Assembly: GCF_002304005.1 (NCBI RefSeq)
Contig: NZ_MRCQ01000002.1
Location: forward strand, 452,520-516,519
DNA: 64,000 nucleotides
Reading direction: 5' to 3'
Source: Flavobacterium sp. ACN6
GTDB taxonomy: Bacteria; Bacteroidota; Bacteroidia; Flavobacteriales; Flavobacteriaceae
Shown here piece by piece: positions 51,053-60,841 of this stretch. The translations under genes and the position numbers were made by a program. The notes below the pieces were generated by a model. The model searched no databases and was not told where the DNA came from. It saw nothing but the letters and a program-made list of their open reading frames with translations. Within the stretch, counting starts at the first letter, position 1; each line of letters opens with the position of its first letter.

Positions 51053-53191
51053 TTGAGAAAAGACCTAAAACATATTAAGCTTAATTTTAAAAGTGATAAG
51101 TTAGACGAACTGACGCATAACTCAGAACCTGTAACTCAAAACTTTTTAACTGCTGAAGGAATTGAGATTAAAAAAAACTATTCCGATAAAGATATAGAAG
51201 ATTTAGAATTTCTTGATTTCGGAGCTGGTTTTGCACCCAATTTACGCGGACCGTACGCTACAATGTACGTAAGACGTCCGTGGACCATTCGACAATATGC
51301 AGGATTTTCGACGGCAGAAGAAAGTAATGCTTTTTATAGAAAAAATTTAGCGGCAGGCCAAAAAGGACTTTCAATTGCATTTGATTTACCGACACACCGC
51401 GGTTACGATTCAGATCACGAAAGAGTAGTTGGCGATGTCGGAAAGGCGGGCGTTGCAATAGATTCTGTTGAAGACATGAAAGTACTGTTTGATCAGATTC
51501 CACTTGACGAAATGTCCGTTTCTATGACGATGAATGGAGCCGTACTTCCTATTATGGCTTTTTATATAGTTGCGGCAGAAGAACAAGGCATTAGTCCTGA
51601 AAAACTTGCTGGTACGATTCAGAATGATATTTTGAAAGAGTTTATGGTGCGAAATACCTATATCTATCCGCCAGCTCCTTCAATGAAAATAATCGCTGAT
51701 ATATTTGAATTTACAAGCAAAAAAATGCCTAAATTCAATTCTATCTCTATTTCTGGATATCATATGCAAGAAGCTGGAGCGACTGCGGATATTGAGTTGG
51801 CCTACACTTTAGCCGATGGTTTAGAATATATTAGAACTGGCTTATCAACAGGAATGACAATTGACGAATTTGCACCAAGATTATCTTTCTTTTGGGCAAT
51901 TGGCATGAATCATTTTATGGAAATTGCTAAAATGAGAGCCGGCCGAATGATCTGGGCAAAATTATTACAGCAGTTCAATCCAAAGAGTGATAAATCTCTA
52001 GCTTTAAGAACACACTGCCAAACCAGCGGATGGAGTTTAACAGAACAAGATCCGTTTAATAATGTTGCCAGAACTTGCATTGAAGCTTCTGCAGCGGTTT
52101 TTGGAGGAACACAATCACTTCACACCAATGCTCTTGATGAGGCAATCGCACTTCCTACAGATTTCTCAGCGAGAATAGCACGTAATACACAGATTTTTCT
52201 TCAGGAAGAGACTAAGATTACCAAAACAGTTGATCCGTGGGCTGGAAGCTATTATGTAGAAAGTTTGACAAATGATTTAGTCGAAAAAACTTGGAAATTA
52301 ATTGAAGAGGTCGAAGAATTAGGCGGTATGACAAAAGCAATCGAAGCCGGAATTCCGAAACTCCGAATTGAAGAAGCCGCAGCAAGAAAACAAGCACGCA
52401 TAGACAGCGGGCAGGATATTATTGTCGGCGTAAATAAATACCGTTTAGAAAAAGAAGACCCTCTAGATATTTTAGATGTTGACAATCAATTGGTGCGTAA
52501 ACAGCAAATTGAACGTCTGGAAGAAATAAAACAAACCAGAGATTCTGAAAAAGTAAATAATTCACTAGAAAAATTAATCGTTTGTGCAAAAACTGGACAA
52601 GGAAACTTATTAGAAATTGCAATTGAAGCCGCCAGAAACAGAGCAACATTAGGCGAAATTAGTACTGCATTGGAAACCGTTTTTGGTCGTTTTAAAGCAC
52701 AAATCAAATCTTTTAGCGGTGTGTATAGTGCAGCAATTAAAAATGACGAGAATTTTGAGCGTGCAAAACAACTAGCAGATGTTTTTGCAAAACAAGAAGG
52801 AAGACGCCCAAGAATTATGATTGCCAAAATGGGACAAGATGGTCATGACCGCGGCGCAAAAGTTGTCGCTACAGGTTATGCAGATGTAGGTTTTGATGTT
52901 GATATTGGTCCCCTATTTCAAACTCCCGCCGAAGCAGCAAAACAAGCAGTTGAAAATGATGTACATATTTTAGGCGTTTCATCGCTTGCAGCGGGTCATA
53001 AAACATTGGTTCCTCAAGTTATAGAAGAACTAAAAAAACATGGCCGTGATGATATTATGGTAATTGTAGGAGGCGTTATTCCGTCTCAGGACTATCAATT
53101 TTTGTTTGATGCCGGAGCAGCTGCGGTTTTTGGACCAGGAACTAAAATAAGTGAAGCGGCTATAAAAATTCTAGAAGCCTTGATAGATTAA
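51053..53191 (+). CDS. mutB: Methylmalonyl-CoA mutase large (alpha) subunit
   Basis: Adenosylcobalamin-dependent catalytic subunit, 712 residues from TTG at 51053. The substrate-binding barrel includes [20 protein letters not shown], the mutase core [19 protein letters not shown] and [13 protein letters not shown]. The C-terminal B12 domain has the cobalt ligand His598 in [11 protein letters not shown], followed by [11 protein letters not shown] and VGGVIPSQD. Only 15 bp separate it from the upstream toxin gene, so it probably depends on read-through or a promoter inside the TA module. Confidence 0.96.
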   Translation: MRKDLKHIKLNFKSDKLDELTHNSEPVTQNFLTAEGIEIKKNYSDKDIEDLEFLDFGAGFAPNLRGPYATMYVRRPWTIRQYAGFSTAEESNAFYRKNLAAGQKGLSIAFDLPTHRGYDSDHERVVGDVGKAGVAIDSVEDMKVLFDQIPLDEMSVSMTMNGAVLPIMAFYIVAAEEQGISPEKLAGTIQNDILKEFMVRNTYIYPPAPSMKIIADIFEFTSKKMPKFNSISISGYHMQEAGATADIELAYTLADGLEYIRTGLSTGMTIDEFAPRLSFFWAIGMNHFMEIAKMRAGRMIWAKLLQQFNPKSDKSLALRTHCQTSGWSLTEQDPFNNVARTCIEASAAVFGGTQSLHTNALDEAIALPTDFSARIARNTQIFLQEETKITKTVDPWAGSYYVESLTNDLVEKTWKLIEEVEELGGMTKAIEAGIPKLRIEEAAARKQARIDSGQDIIVGVNKYRLEKEDPLDILDVDNQLVRKQQIERLEEIKQTRDSEKVNNSLEKLIVCAKTGQGNLLEIAIEAARNRATLGEISTALETVFGRFKAQIKSFSGVYSAAIKNDENFERAKQLADVFAKQEGRRPRIMIAKMGQDGHDRGAKVVATGYADVGFDVDIGPLFQTPAEAAKQAVENDVHILGVSSLAAGHKTLVPQVIEELKKHGRDDIMVIVGGVIPSQDYQFLFDAGAAAVFGPGTKISEAAIKILEALID

Positions 53192-53280
53192 GTTTTACAG
53201 TCTCAGTCTCGGTTTTCAGTAATTCCTTTGAGGATTAAATATTGAGATTTTCAGACTTTCTGAAGAAAATAAAAAATAGA

Positions 53281-53318
53281 AAAAGAGGTTGTTTCACAAT
53301 TGCGAAACAACCTCTTTT
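53281..53318. terminator. Bidirectional terminator between mutB and the lysozyme-like gene
   Basis: The stem AAAAGAGGTTGTTTC / GAAACAACCTCTTTT with loop ACAATTGC lies between convergent genes, 90 bp after mutB and at the end of the minus-strand gene. Confidence 0.85.
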
Positions 53319-53321
53319 AAT

Positions 53322-53960
53322 TTAGTCGTTAACGGTTGCGTTACTGTCTGCTTCTATAAAAGAAAGATCGTAACCTGCAAAATCTCTCATATAGCTTTTC
53401 AAAGACGTTCCGAATGCATCTCTAAAATGTCTGCTTCCTTTGTTTTTGAAAAAATTCTTTACAGAACCTGCACCACCTAAATGCGCTGCAGCTAAAATTC
53501 CAGATTCGGTAATTTCAATACCACTGATGATTTTGCCTTCGTACTTTGTGATTTCGTTACGTAAAATCCATTTGTTTTTGGCCAATAAAGCCATAAATGC
53601 TTTTTCTTGTAAGGCAGGATCTTTTAAAAAGGCTTTGTTATCATTAATTCCGATCGCTCTTAGAGCTTTAGAACCAAATTGATATTTACCCATATAACCA
53701 AGAGAATTTACTAGTCTGTATTTCCCTTGAGATTCTTTAAAAGCAACTGCTTCTTTAAAACCTATTAGATGATTCCCTGTGTATGGGACGTTGGTATTCG
53801 GGTAATCATCCTTTTCTTTTGATGGAAAAATATATTCTGATCCATCTGTTTTTTCAATTAAAAACCAAGGTTTGGTTTCTTTGTTAGAGGGAATAAATCC
53901 CAAACTTAAAAATGTAATAATAACGACTAAACTCGCATAAAAATACCATTTCTTTATCAT
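53322..53960 (-). CDS. Lysozyme-like peptidoglycan hydrolase, membrane anchored
   Basis: A 212-residue protein with an N-terminal helix, YFYASLVVIITFLSLGF (signal or anchor). The periplasmic domain has KEAVAFKESQGKYRLVNSLG with a candidate catalytic Glu in FKESQGKY, then YMGKYQFGSKALRAIGI and AAHLGGAGSV. This is the SLT/lysozyme-like pattern of muramidases in Bacteroidota. Likely cleaves peptidoglycan glycan strands. A TATCTTTG promoter lies 50 bp upstream. Confidence 0.78.
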   Translation of the reverse strand: MIKKWYFYASLVVIITFLSLGFIPSNKETKPWFLIEKTDGSEYIFPSKEKDDYPNTNVPYTGNHLIGFKEAVAFKESQGKYRLVNSLGYMGKYQFGSKALRAIGINDNKAFLKDPALQEKAFMALLAKNKWILRNEITKYEGKIISGIEITESGILAAAHLGGAGSVKNFFKNKGSRHFRDAFGTSLKSYMRDFAGYDLSFIEADSNATVND

Positions 53961-54388
53961 AAATTGTTTTTCTTCAAAACGCTGTCACCCTCTTGAAATT
54001 TCTACGGTGCAAAGATAAGACATTTTAAAAATATGCTAAAAATCAACGTTTTACCATTTTTATTAGAAAAGTAGAAATCGCTTTGATCCCAGTTATAATA
54101 ATGGATTCCAAAAGATTTTGAGTCTCCTTTTTTACCTTCAAAAATTGAAATTTAGGAGCAAAAAAAATCAAATTTTATATTAATTTTAAGGAAAATACAC
54201 TAAAAAGAAAGAAATAGATTACAAAAAATCACTCATTTTTATGCAAATCTTGAAAAGTACTTTTTGAATTTTATAAAATTTACCATTAAAAAATGTTTAT
54301 TTTTTCATTAAGAATAGTCAAAAAACACTCAAAATAATAATTCAATAATTTTTCGACAGGAAATTCATTTTCAATTAAAATTAGACAT
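53961..54388. other. AT-rich intergenic region
   Basis: About 430 bp with no convincing gene. It holds the promoter box of the lysozyme-like gene (minus strand TATCTTTG at 54010-54017). The rest is very AT-rich, with no repeat or structured RNA that I can recognise. Confidence 0.5.
54010..54017 (-). promoter_or_regulatory. -7 promoter box of the lysozyme-like gene
   Basis: Minus strand TATCTTTG, 49 bp before the ATG at 53960. Confidence 0.55.
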
Positions 54389-54422
54389 AAAAAAAACCGA
54401 AGCAAATGACTTCGGTTCTTTC
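54389..54422 (-). terminator. Terminator after mltG
   Basis: The stem AACCGAAG / CTTCGGTT has an A-run on the plus-strand left side, giving a U-run for minus-strand transcripts, 16 bp after the mltG stop. Confidence 0.8.
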
Positions 54423-54438
54423 TTTTTTTAAAAATAAA

Positions 54439-55479
54439 TTATCTTGTTACTCCTTGACTAGCGATCCAGTCAGAATATTTTTTTGCATTTACATTATGTT
54501 CTGCCAATGTTGCTGCAAATTCATGGTATCCAAAACGCTCCACACTTGCACAGAAATAGATATAATCGTTCTTTTCCGGGTTTAAAACTGCCTCTAAAGC
54601 TGTAATATCCGGCATCGCAATTGGCCCTGGCGGAAGTCCTTTATTTACATAAGTATTATATGGCGATTTCATTACCAAATCATTATAAAAAACTCTTTTA
54701 ATTACTTGATCAAAATTATTGTCTCTTAACTTCAAAGAATAAATAACAGTTGGATCTGCCTGTAATGGCATTTCTAAACGAAGACGATTTAAATAAACCC
54801 CAGCAATACGCGGTCTTTCGTCCTTTTTTACTGATTCTTTGTGTACGATTGAAGCTAAAATAGTCGCTTGAACAGGAGTTAATCCTTGTTTTTTTGCTTT
54901 TTCAATTCTTTCTGCTGTCCAGAAATTATTGTATTCCTTAATCATTTTATCACGAAACTTCTCTGCAGAAGTATTCCAATAGATTTCATAGGTGTTCGGA
55001 ATAAACATAGCAAAAACATTTTCTTCGGTGAAACCGTTTGCCGCCATGAAAGTAGAATCTTTTATCGCTTTTAATAATGATAAACTGTCTGCTTCTATTT
55101 CGGCACCAATTCTTCCTGCAAAATTTTCTAAACGTTCTTGATTATTAAATACCAATTTAACTGGAATATTAGAACGCATTGCTCTAACTAAATCAATATT
55201 ATTCATATCTTTCTTTAAAAGAAAGCGTCCAGATTTTACATTTTGCGGATAATCTCTTTTTTCGGCAACCATTTCAAAATTGTCGAAATTTTTGATGTAA
55301 GGCGTTAATATCTTTTTTACATCGGCGTAACTAGCGTCTGTAGGTACATAGACATATAATTCTTTTTCTTCAAACTTAGTATTAGAACTAAAAATTTTAC
55401 TGATTAAAATAAAACCATAAATCATTAAAACTGAAATTACGGCTACGGCGCTTATTGTGATAATTTTTTTTAGAGTCAA
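54439..55479 (-). CDS. mltG: Endolytic transglycosylase MltG
   Basis: Inner-membrane peptidoglycan terminase, 346 residues. One N-terminal helix (about 8-28) is followed by a LysM-like region (about 35-115) and the YceG domain with ILASIVHKESVKKDERPRIAGVYLNRL (catalytic Glu in HKES), MPLQADPTVIYSL, SPYNTYVNKGLPPGPI. Only 10 bp after the GNAT gene; part of dapF-GNAT-mltG. Confidence 0.94.
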   Translation of the reverse strand: MTLKKIITISAVAVISVLMIYGFILISKIFSSNTKFEEKELYVYVPTDASYADVKKILTPYIKNFDNFEMVAEKRDYPQNVKSGRFLLKKDMNNIDLVRAMRSNIPVKLVFNNQERLENFAGRIGAEIEADSLSLLKAIKDSTFMAANGFTEENVFAMFIPNTYEIYWNTSAEKFRDKMIKEYNNFWTAERIEKAKKQGLTPVQATILASIVHKESVKKDERPRIAGVYLNRLRLEMPLQADPTVIYSLKLRDNNFDQVIKRVFYNDLVMKSPYNTYVNKGLPPGPIAMPDITALEAVLNPEKNDYIYFCASVERFGYHEFAATLAEHNVNAKKYSDWIASQGVTR

Positions 55480-55489
55480 AGCTTAAAAT

Positions 55490-56023
55490 TTAAATTTGTT
55501 TATTAATTAGCTGAAAAACTGCTTCATCTTGATAGTGGTTATGATGCAGAATCCAATCTTTCTTTATTCCAATTTTCTCAAAACCAAATTTAGTAAAAAG
55601 TGCGATACTTGCTGCATTTTCTACACCTATATTTGCGTATAATTGATGAAGATTTAAATTATAAAAAGCATACTTTATCAAAAGCTCTAAAGCCTCAGAA
55701 CCAATATTCTGTCCTTTATTTTCGTTTTTTTGAATAACAATACCAATTCCCGCCCTATTATTTCTAGGATCAAAATCAAATAAATCAATTAATCCGACAG
55801 CTGGAAAATCATCGTCTTGACAAATCGCCAACCGAAGCTGCTTTGCTTCATAAATATCTTGGTGGGCATTTTCTAAATATTGTTTAATTAAAAAACGACT
55901 ATAAGGGGTTTGTGTGTTGCTCACTTCCCATATATTCTGATCGTTTTCTACAGCATAGATAAACTCTAAATCTTCAGGTTCTAGTGCACGCAGATAAATC
56001 GAATCGCCTTTTAGTGTTATCAT
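55490..56023 (-). CDS. GNAT family N-acetyltransferase (between dapF and mltG)
   Basis: A 177-residue acetyltransferase of the RimJ/RimL-like or SpeG-like type. It opens ITLKGDSIYLRALEPEDLEFIY, with the CoA loop NKGQNIGSEALELLIKYAF and NAASIALFTKFGF. Co-transcribed with dapF upstream and mltG downstream. Substrate unknown; the context hints at an envelope-related or amine substrate. Confidence 0.9.
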   Translation of the reverse strand: MITLKGDSIYLRALEPEDLEFIYAVENDQNIWEVSNTQTPYSRFLIKQYLENAHQDIYEAKQLRLAICQDDDFPAVGLIDLFDFDPRNNRAGIGIVIQKNENKGQNIGSEALELLIKYAFYNLNLHQLYANIGVENAASIALFTKFGFEKIGIKKDWILHHNHYQDEAVFQLINKQI

Positions 56024-56029
56024 TTACAA

Positions 56030-56108
56030 TTTTAGATTTTAGATTGCAGATTTTAGATTTTAAAAATCTCGATTGGTATTTGGGATTTAAAATTTTGGGA
56101 TTTAACTA
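56030..56108. repeat. TTTTAGATT/GGGATTT word array
   Basis: TTTTAGATTTTAGATTGCAGATTTTAGATTTTAAAAATC is followed by GGTATTTGGGATTTAAAATTTTGGGATTT, filling the gap between dapF and the GNAT gene inside an apparent operon. Confidence 0.55.
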
Positions 56109-56891
56109 TTAAATTTCTATTGTTCCTTTAAAAACAAATTTTGCAGGTCCAGTTAAGAAAACATTTGTAAACTGATCATTTTCTTTATCAAAAGAAACAA
56201 CTAGTTTTCCTCCTTCAACATTTAAATTAATAGCCGTTTTATCTGTTTCTCCAATAGCATTCATCGCTATTGCAACTGCAGTAGCACCAGTTCCACAAGC
56301 TAATGTTTCGTCTTCAACACCTCTTTCATACGTTCTCAAAGAAAAGGTATCATTATCTACTTTTTTTACAAAGTTGATATTGCTGCCTTTTTCTCCATAC
56401 AATTCTCCATAACGAATTGCTGCACCATTTTCTTTTACATTATAATGTTCCAAATCATCTACAATTTGAACATGGTGAGGCGATCCAGTGTTTAAGAACG
56501 TATAAGAATCTTTTTTCTGTATTTCATTAACATCAATCATTTGCAAAGAAACAATTGAATCATCATTAACAGAAGCATGGTGTAATCCGTCAGTAGCAAT
56601 AAATGTAGTTTTATCATCAATTACTCCCAATTGATTGGCAAAAGCAACCAGACAGCGGCCGCCGTTTCCACACATTGAACTTTGATTTCCGTCTGAATTA
56701 TAGTAGACCATTCTAAAATCGGTTTCAGTGTCATTTTCCAGCAGAATTAATCCGTCTGCTCCAATTCCGAAACGTCTGTCGCACAAGCGTTCAATAAGTT
56801 TAACATCTTCTTTTGGAAAGAAATTTGATCGATTATCAATCATTACAAAATCGTTCCCAGTTCCTTGATATTTGTAAAATTCTATTTGCAT
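56109..56891 (-). CDS. dapF: Diaminopimelate epimerase
   Basis: Interconverts LL- and meso-diaminopimelate for lysine and peptidoglycan synthesis, 260 residues. The two catalytic cysteines lie in MCGNGGRC (about residue 72) and LACGTGATA (about 198). It begins FYKYQGTGNDFVMIDN and contains GSPHHVQ and ERGVEDET. First gene of dapF-GNAT-mltG. Confidence 0.96.
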   Translation of the reverse strand: MQIEFYKYQGTGNDFVMIDNRSNFFPKEDVKLIERLCDRRFGIGADGLILLENDTETDFRMVYYNSDGNQSSMCGNGGRCLVAFANQLGVIDDKTTFIATDGLHHASVNDDSIVSLQMIDVNEIQKKDSYTFLNTGSPHHVQIVDDLEHYNVKENGAAIRYGELYGEKGSNINFVKKVDNDTFSLRTYERGVEDETLACGTGATAVAIAMNAIGETDKTAINLNVEGGKLVVSFDKENDQFTNVFLTGPAKFVFKGTIEI

Positions 56892-56910
56892 TTTTTAGTC
56901 ATTAGAAGTA

Positions 56911-56918
56911 CAAAAGTA
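56911..56918 (-). promoter_or_regulatory. -7 promoter box of dapF
   Basis: Minus strand TACTTTTG, 20 bp before the ATG at 56891. Confidence 0.55.
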
Positions 56919-57049
56919 CGAACTATTAATTAATGAAATGTTAATCATTGTTAAAGAGAGTTAAACCGTTTTTACAAATAATTTTTTGAAGTAATTTTAC
57001 GTTAAATAACATGAACATAAATTCTAATAACTTAATTACAAATTCTAAT

Positions 57050-58450
57050 ATGAAAAGATTTTCAGCCTTATTTTTAGTGTCATTATTAAGTGGTGCTATT
57101 ACTCTTGGTGCTTACAAGTTATTATTTGAAAGCAACAATTCTTTTTTTGGAAAAGGAAATTCTGTTGTTACTCTTGCCCCCAATTCATTTGGAAAAAATG
57201 TTGGTTTAGCAGCTGAAACAGTCGATTTTACCGAAGCCGCAGACAAAACTATCCATACCGTTGTTCACGTAAAAAATGTTTCGAGAAGAACTGTAAGCAA
57301 CCCAATGCTTGAGTTTTTCTATGGTTATGGCGGACAGCAGCAACAAGAACAAGTAGGAACTGGTTCTGGCGTAATTATTTCTGAAGACGGATATATTGTT
57401 ACCAACAATCACGTAATTAAAGATGCTACAGAAATTGAAATTACTTTAAACAATAAAAAATCGTATAAAGCGAAGTTAATTGGCACCGATTCTAAAATGG
57501 ATATCGCGCTTTTGAAAATAGATGCAGATGTAAAACTTCCTTACACCGCTTTTGCAAATTCTGACAGCGTAAAAGTTGGCGAATGGGTATTGGCAGTTGG
57601 AAATCCGTATAACTTAACTTCTACTGTAACAGCCGGAATTGTTTCGGCGAAAGCCAGAAATTTAGATCAAAGCGGAATTCAGTCATTTATTCAAACCGAT
57701 GCTGCCGTAAATCCAGGAAATAGTGGTGGTGCGTTAGTCAATACCAGAGGAGAATTAATTGGTATTAATACGATGATTTCTTCAATGACTGGTTCTTATG
57801 TGGGTTATTCGTTTGCAGTTCCTTCTAATATTGCTCGTAAAATTATCGAGGATATTATGGAATTTGGAAATGTCCAAAGAGGAATTTTAGGAGTTGAAGG
57901 AGGGGAATTGAACAGCACTGCCTCCAAAGAATTAGGAATTACGGAAACGCAAGGATTTTATATTAATAGAGTTACTAAAAATTCTGGTGCAGAAAAAGCA
58001 GGTTTGGGTAAAGGTGACATTATTATAAAATTGGATGAACAAAATATTTCTACTTATGCAGATTTATCAGGTTATATTAATACCAAACGACCAAATGATG
58101 TGGTGAAAGTAACTTATGTTAAAGACGGAAAAACTAAAACGGTTCCTGTAACTTTGAGTAAAAATGAATTTTACAGCGCTGAATTTAAAGGAATCGAGTT
58201 AGAAAATATCGATGCAGCAGACAAGAAAAAATTCAGAATTGATTATGGTGTAAAAATTAAAAACATCACTAATGAAAATTTAATGCAGTACCAAAATGAA
58301 TTGCAAGGAAATATTATTTTAAGTATTGATAATGTAAAAGCAACAAATGTTGAAACCGTTTCAAAACTTTTAAGTAAAAAGGATGAAGGACAAAGTGTTC
58401 GAATTGAAATGATCAATAGAAACGGAGAAATTTTTAGAATCATTATTTAA
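57050..58450 (+). CDS. HtrA/DegP-type periplasmic serine protease with two PDZ domains
   Basis: Protein-quality-control protease, 466 residues from ATG 57050 (MKRFSALFLVSLLSG), which opens directly into the signal/anchor helix; ATG 57011 would add 13 polar residues. The triad is His121 in VTNNHVI, Asp151 in KMDIALLKI and Ser225 in NPGNSGGAL. PDZ1 (about 275-370) contains RGILGVEGGEL, and a second, weaker PDZ (about 380-466) follows. Expected to degrade or refold misfolded periplasmic proteins. Confidence 0.93.
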   Translation: MKRFSALFLVSLLSGAITLGAYKLLFESNNSFFGKGNSVVTLAPNSFGKNVGLAAETVDFTEAADKTIHTVVHVKNVSRRTVSNPMLEFFYGYGGQQQQEQVGTGSGVIISEDGYIVTNNHVIKDATEIEITLNNKKSYKAKLIGTDSKMDIALLKIDADVKLPYTAFANSDSVKVGEWVLAVGNPYNLTSTVTAGIVSAKARNLDQSGIQSFIQTDAAVNPGNSGGALVNTRGELIGINTMISSMTGSYVGYSFAVPSNIARKIIEDIMEFGNVQRGILGVEGGELNSTASKELGITETQGFYINRVTKNSGAEKAGLGKGDIIIKLDEQNISTYADLSGYINTKRPNDVVKVTYVKDGKTKTVPVTLSKNEFYSAEFKGIELENIDAADKKKFRIDYGVKIKNITNENLMQYQNELQGNIILSIDNVKATNVETVSKLLSKKDEGQSVRIEMINRNGEIFRIII

Positions 58451-58523
58451 GTCCAATTATTCAGTCACAGTATTTAGTGACAGTCTCAGTTTAAACTGAA
58501 AATTAAAATTGCGACTGAGAACT

Positions 58524-58565
58524 AAAAAAAGCCATCTTAAAAAATAAATTAAGATGGCTTTTTTA
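58524..58565 (+). terminator. Terminator after htrA
   Basis: The stem AAAAAAAGCCATCTTAA / TTAAGATGGCTTTTTT ends in T-run. It is preceded by a TCAGTCTCAGT/ACTGAG word array at 58470-58522. Confidence 0.85.
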
Positions 58566-58613
58566 TTTTCAAAAATAAATGCCTAAATAGTTTACGAAAT
58601 CGATTGAAATAGA

Positions 58614-58621
58614 TACTTTTG
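58614..58621 (+). promoter_or_regulatory. -7 promoter box of the GAPDH gene
   Basis: TACTTTTG, 51 bp before the ATG at 58673. Confidence 0.5.
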
Positions 58622-58672
58622 CGCCAAATTATAAAATAAGTGAGCGTTTTATTATTTCAATTAAAGTAAATT

Positions 58673-60121
58673 ATGAACAACAAATCATTGTACCAAAAAG
58701 AGGTATCATTACAAGTCGACCGAAGAAGAGCTGGTGTCGAATTAATTAAAATCATAAGTGATTTATGGTATGACAAATCGATAGAAATGGTTTTATTTAA
58801 AAACCAGCTGCTCGATAAAAATGTCAGCGACATTATCAACCTTCATCAATATGCAGGTGAATTTGTTGGAAAACCAATCACAATATTTGATTCTGTAGAA
58901 ATCGCAAAAGTCGTTTTGTCGTTAGATCTTCCGCCATCTAAAATAGATCTTGGAAAATTAACTTACGAATATCGTTTAGAAGATGAAAAATATCCAGATG
59001 CAAGATATTTTGTTATGGATAAATTGAAGAAAGCAAAATCATCTAAAGAGATTCAACCTAAAGATGTTGTCCTTTATGGTTTTGGTAGAATCGGGCGTTT
59101 ATTAGCGAGAGAATTAATGTCTAAAACTGGAAAAGGAAATCAATTGCGTTTGAGAGCAATTGTAACTCGAGACAAAAATGATGTGTCTAGTTTAGAAAAG
59201 CGTGCTTCTTTACTACGTTATGATTCTATACATGGAGATTTTCACGGATCTGTAATTGCCGATCCAAAAAACAATGCGTTAATAATTAATGGAACTACTG
59301 TTCATATCATAACAGCAAATTCTCCCGAAGAAATCGATTATACGCATTACGAAATAAATGATGCATTACTTATAGACAATACCGGAGCTTTTACTACAGA
59401 AGAAGCTTTAAAAAAGCATTTAAAATCTAATGGAATAGAAAAAGTACTATTAACAGCTCCAGGAAAAGGGGTTCCAAATATTGTTTATGGGGTCAATCAA
59501 AACGAATACAACCCCGATGAAATTGCCATATTTTCTGCCGCTTCATGTACTACAAATGCTATTACACCAATTTTGAAAGTTATTGAAGATACATTAGGCG
59601 TTACAAAAGGCCATTTAGAAACCATTCATGCATACACAAACGATCAAAATCTGGTTGATAATATGCACAAAAAATACCGTCGTGGAAGAGCAGCTGCTTT
59701 AAACATGGTGATTACAGAAACGGGCGCAGGAAATGCCGTTGCAAAAGTACTTCCATCATTAGAAGGAAAATTAACTTCAAATGCAATTCGAGTTCCTGTT
59801 CCAAATGGTTCTCTAGTAGTTTTGAATTTAGATGTTAAAAAGGCAACGTCAATTACAGGCATTAATAAAATCATGAAGAAATATGCTCTTGAAGGAGAAT
59901 TGGTAGAGCAAATTAAATATTCTTTAAACAATGAACTAGTATCATCTGACATTGTTGGAACTTCGGCTCCTTCCATTTATGACAGTAATGCAACGATTGT
60001 ATCAAAAGATGGAAAAAACATAGTTTTATATATATGGTATGATAACGAATACGGATATAGTCATCAAGTTATTCGTTTAGCAAAATATATTGCCAAAGTA
60101 AGACGTTATACTTATTATTAA
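58673..60121 (+). CDS. Glyceraldehyde-3-phosphate dehydrogenase with N-terminal extension
   Basis: NAD(P)-dependent GAPDH of 482 residues, about 140 longer than the standard enzyme. The first ~130 residues (SLYQKEVSLQVDRRRAGVEL, then DKSIEMVLFKNQLLDKN) have no counterpart in GapA. The Rossmann motif GFGRIGRLLAREL begins at residue 136, the catalytic Cys292 lies in SAASCTTNAITP, and the C-terminal IWYDNEYGYSHQV is typical. The form is known from Bacteroidota and some other lineages; whether it serves glycolysis or gluconeogenesis here is open. Confidence 0.93.
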   Translation: MNNKSLYQKEVSLQVDRRRAGVELIKIISDLWYDKSIEMVLFKNQLLDKNVSDIINLHQYAGEFVGKPITIFDSVEIAKVVLSLDLPPSKIDLGKLTYEYRLEDEKYPDARYFVMDKLKKAKSSKEIQPKDVVLYGFGRIGRLLARELMSKTGKGNQLRLRAIVTRDKNDVSSLEKRASLLRYDSIHGDFHGSVIADPKNNALIINGTTVHIITANSPEEIDYTHYEINDALLIDNTGAFTTEEALKKHLKSNGIEKVLLTAPGKGVPNIVYGVNQNEYNPDEIAIFSAASCTTNAITPILKVIEDTLGVTKGHLETIHAYTNDQNLVDNMHKKYRRGRAAALNMVITETGAGNAVAKVLPSLEGKLTSNAIRVPVPNGSLVVLNLDVKKATSITGINKIMKKYALEGELVEQIKYSLNNELVSSDIVGTSAPSIYDSNATIVSKDGKNIVLYIWYDNEYGYSHQVIRLAKYIAKVRRYTYY

Positions 60122-60145
60122 TTCGACCAAACTAACTATTTTGCT

Positions 60146-60175
60146 AAAACCATCAAGATTTCTTGGTGGTTTTTT
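60146..60175 (+). terminator. Terminator after the GAPDH gene
   Basis: AAAACCATCAAG / CTTGGTGGTTTT stem with a 4-nt loop (ATTT) and a T-run, 24 bp after the stop codon. Confidence 0.75.
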
Positions 60176-60182
60176 CATTATA

Positions 60183-60641
60183 TTAAATAGGTAATACTGT
60201 GGTACTTTTTACTTCTGAAATCACAAAAACGGTATTTATTAAAGAAACTTCAGGTAAAACAGATAATTTTTTTTGATGAAAATGATGGTAACTTTCCATA
60301 TCTGGAATAATAATTTTCAGCATGTAATCGAAATTTCCAGATACATAATTACACTCAACAACTTCTGGTAAATTCAAAATCGATTGATTAAACCCTTCAG
60401 AAGTATCATAGGTTTGTTTTGTCAATGTTACTTGACAATAAACCGTGAGATTATTTCCGAGTTTTTTCTTATCTAAAATCGTCACATATTTTTCTATAAT
60501 CCCGTCTTTCTCAAGACGTTTCACTCTATCATGAACTGGAGTTAAAGACAGGTTTATTTTGTTTGCGATGTCTTTTAAAGTATAATGTGCATCTTCCTGC
60601 AGAAGACGTAAGATTTTTTTGTCAATTTCATCTAAAGCCAT
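60183..60641 (-). CDS. Lrp/AsnC family transcriptional regulator
   Basis: A 152-residue amino-acid-responsive regulator. The HTH lies in LDEIDKKILRLLQEDAHYTLKDIANKINLSLTPVHDRVKRLEKDG (N-terminal 50 residues). The RAM/AsnC effector domain follows (about 65-145, YVSGNFDYMLKIIIPDMESYHHF). Divergent from alanine dehydrogenase with a 200-bp gap, so it probably controls that gene in response to alanine or other amino acids. Confidence 0.93.
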   Translation of the reverse strand: MALDEIDKKILRLLQEDAHYTLKDIANKINLSLTPVHDRVKRLEKDGIIEKYVTILDKKKLGNNLTVYCQVTLTKQTYDTSEGFNQSILNLPEVVECNYVSGNFDYMLKIIIPDMESYHHFHQKKLSVLPEVSLINTVFVISEVKSTTVLPI

Positions 60642-60796
60642 AACGAAAACGTTTTATTAGATTCATACTTTTTAGTCTTTTTTTCTTTTTGACGAATAAA
60701 ATCAGATCAAAAAAAGAATATTTTTCTGTAAAAGTAAAAAATAAAATAATATTTTCTTATTTAACATTCATTAAACCATAATTTATTCTCTCTCTG

Positions 60797-60804
60797 TAGC
60801 TTTG
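60797..60804 (+). promoter_or_regulatory. -7 promoter box of ald
   Basis: TAGCTTTG, 37 bp before the ATG at 60842. Any Lrp operator would lie in the upstream AT-rich 150 bp; none is obvious by eye. Confidence 0.55.
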
Positions 60805-60841
60805 TAAAACAATTTCAATAAAAACAAAAAAATATAACAAC

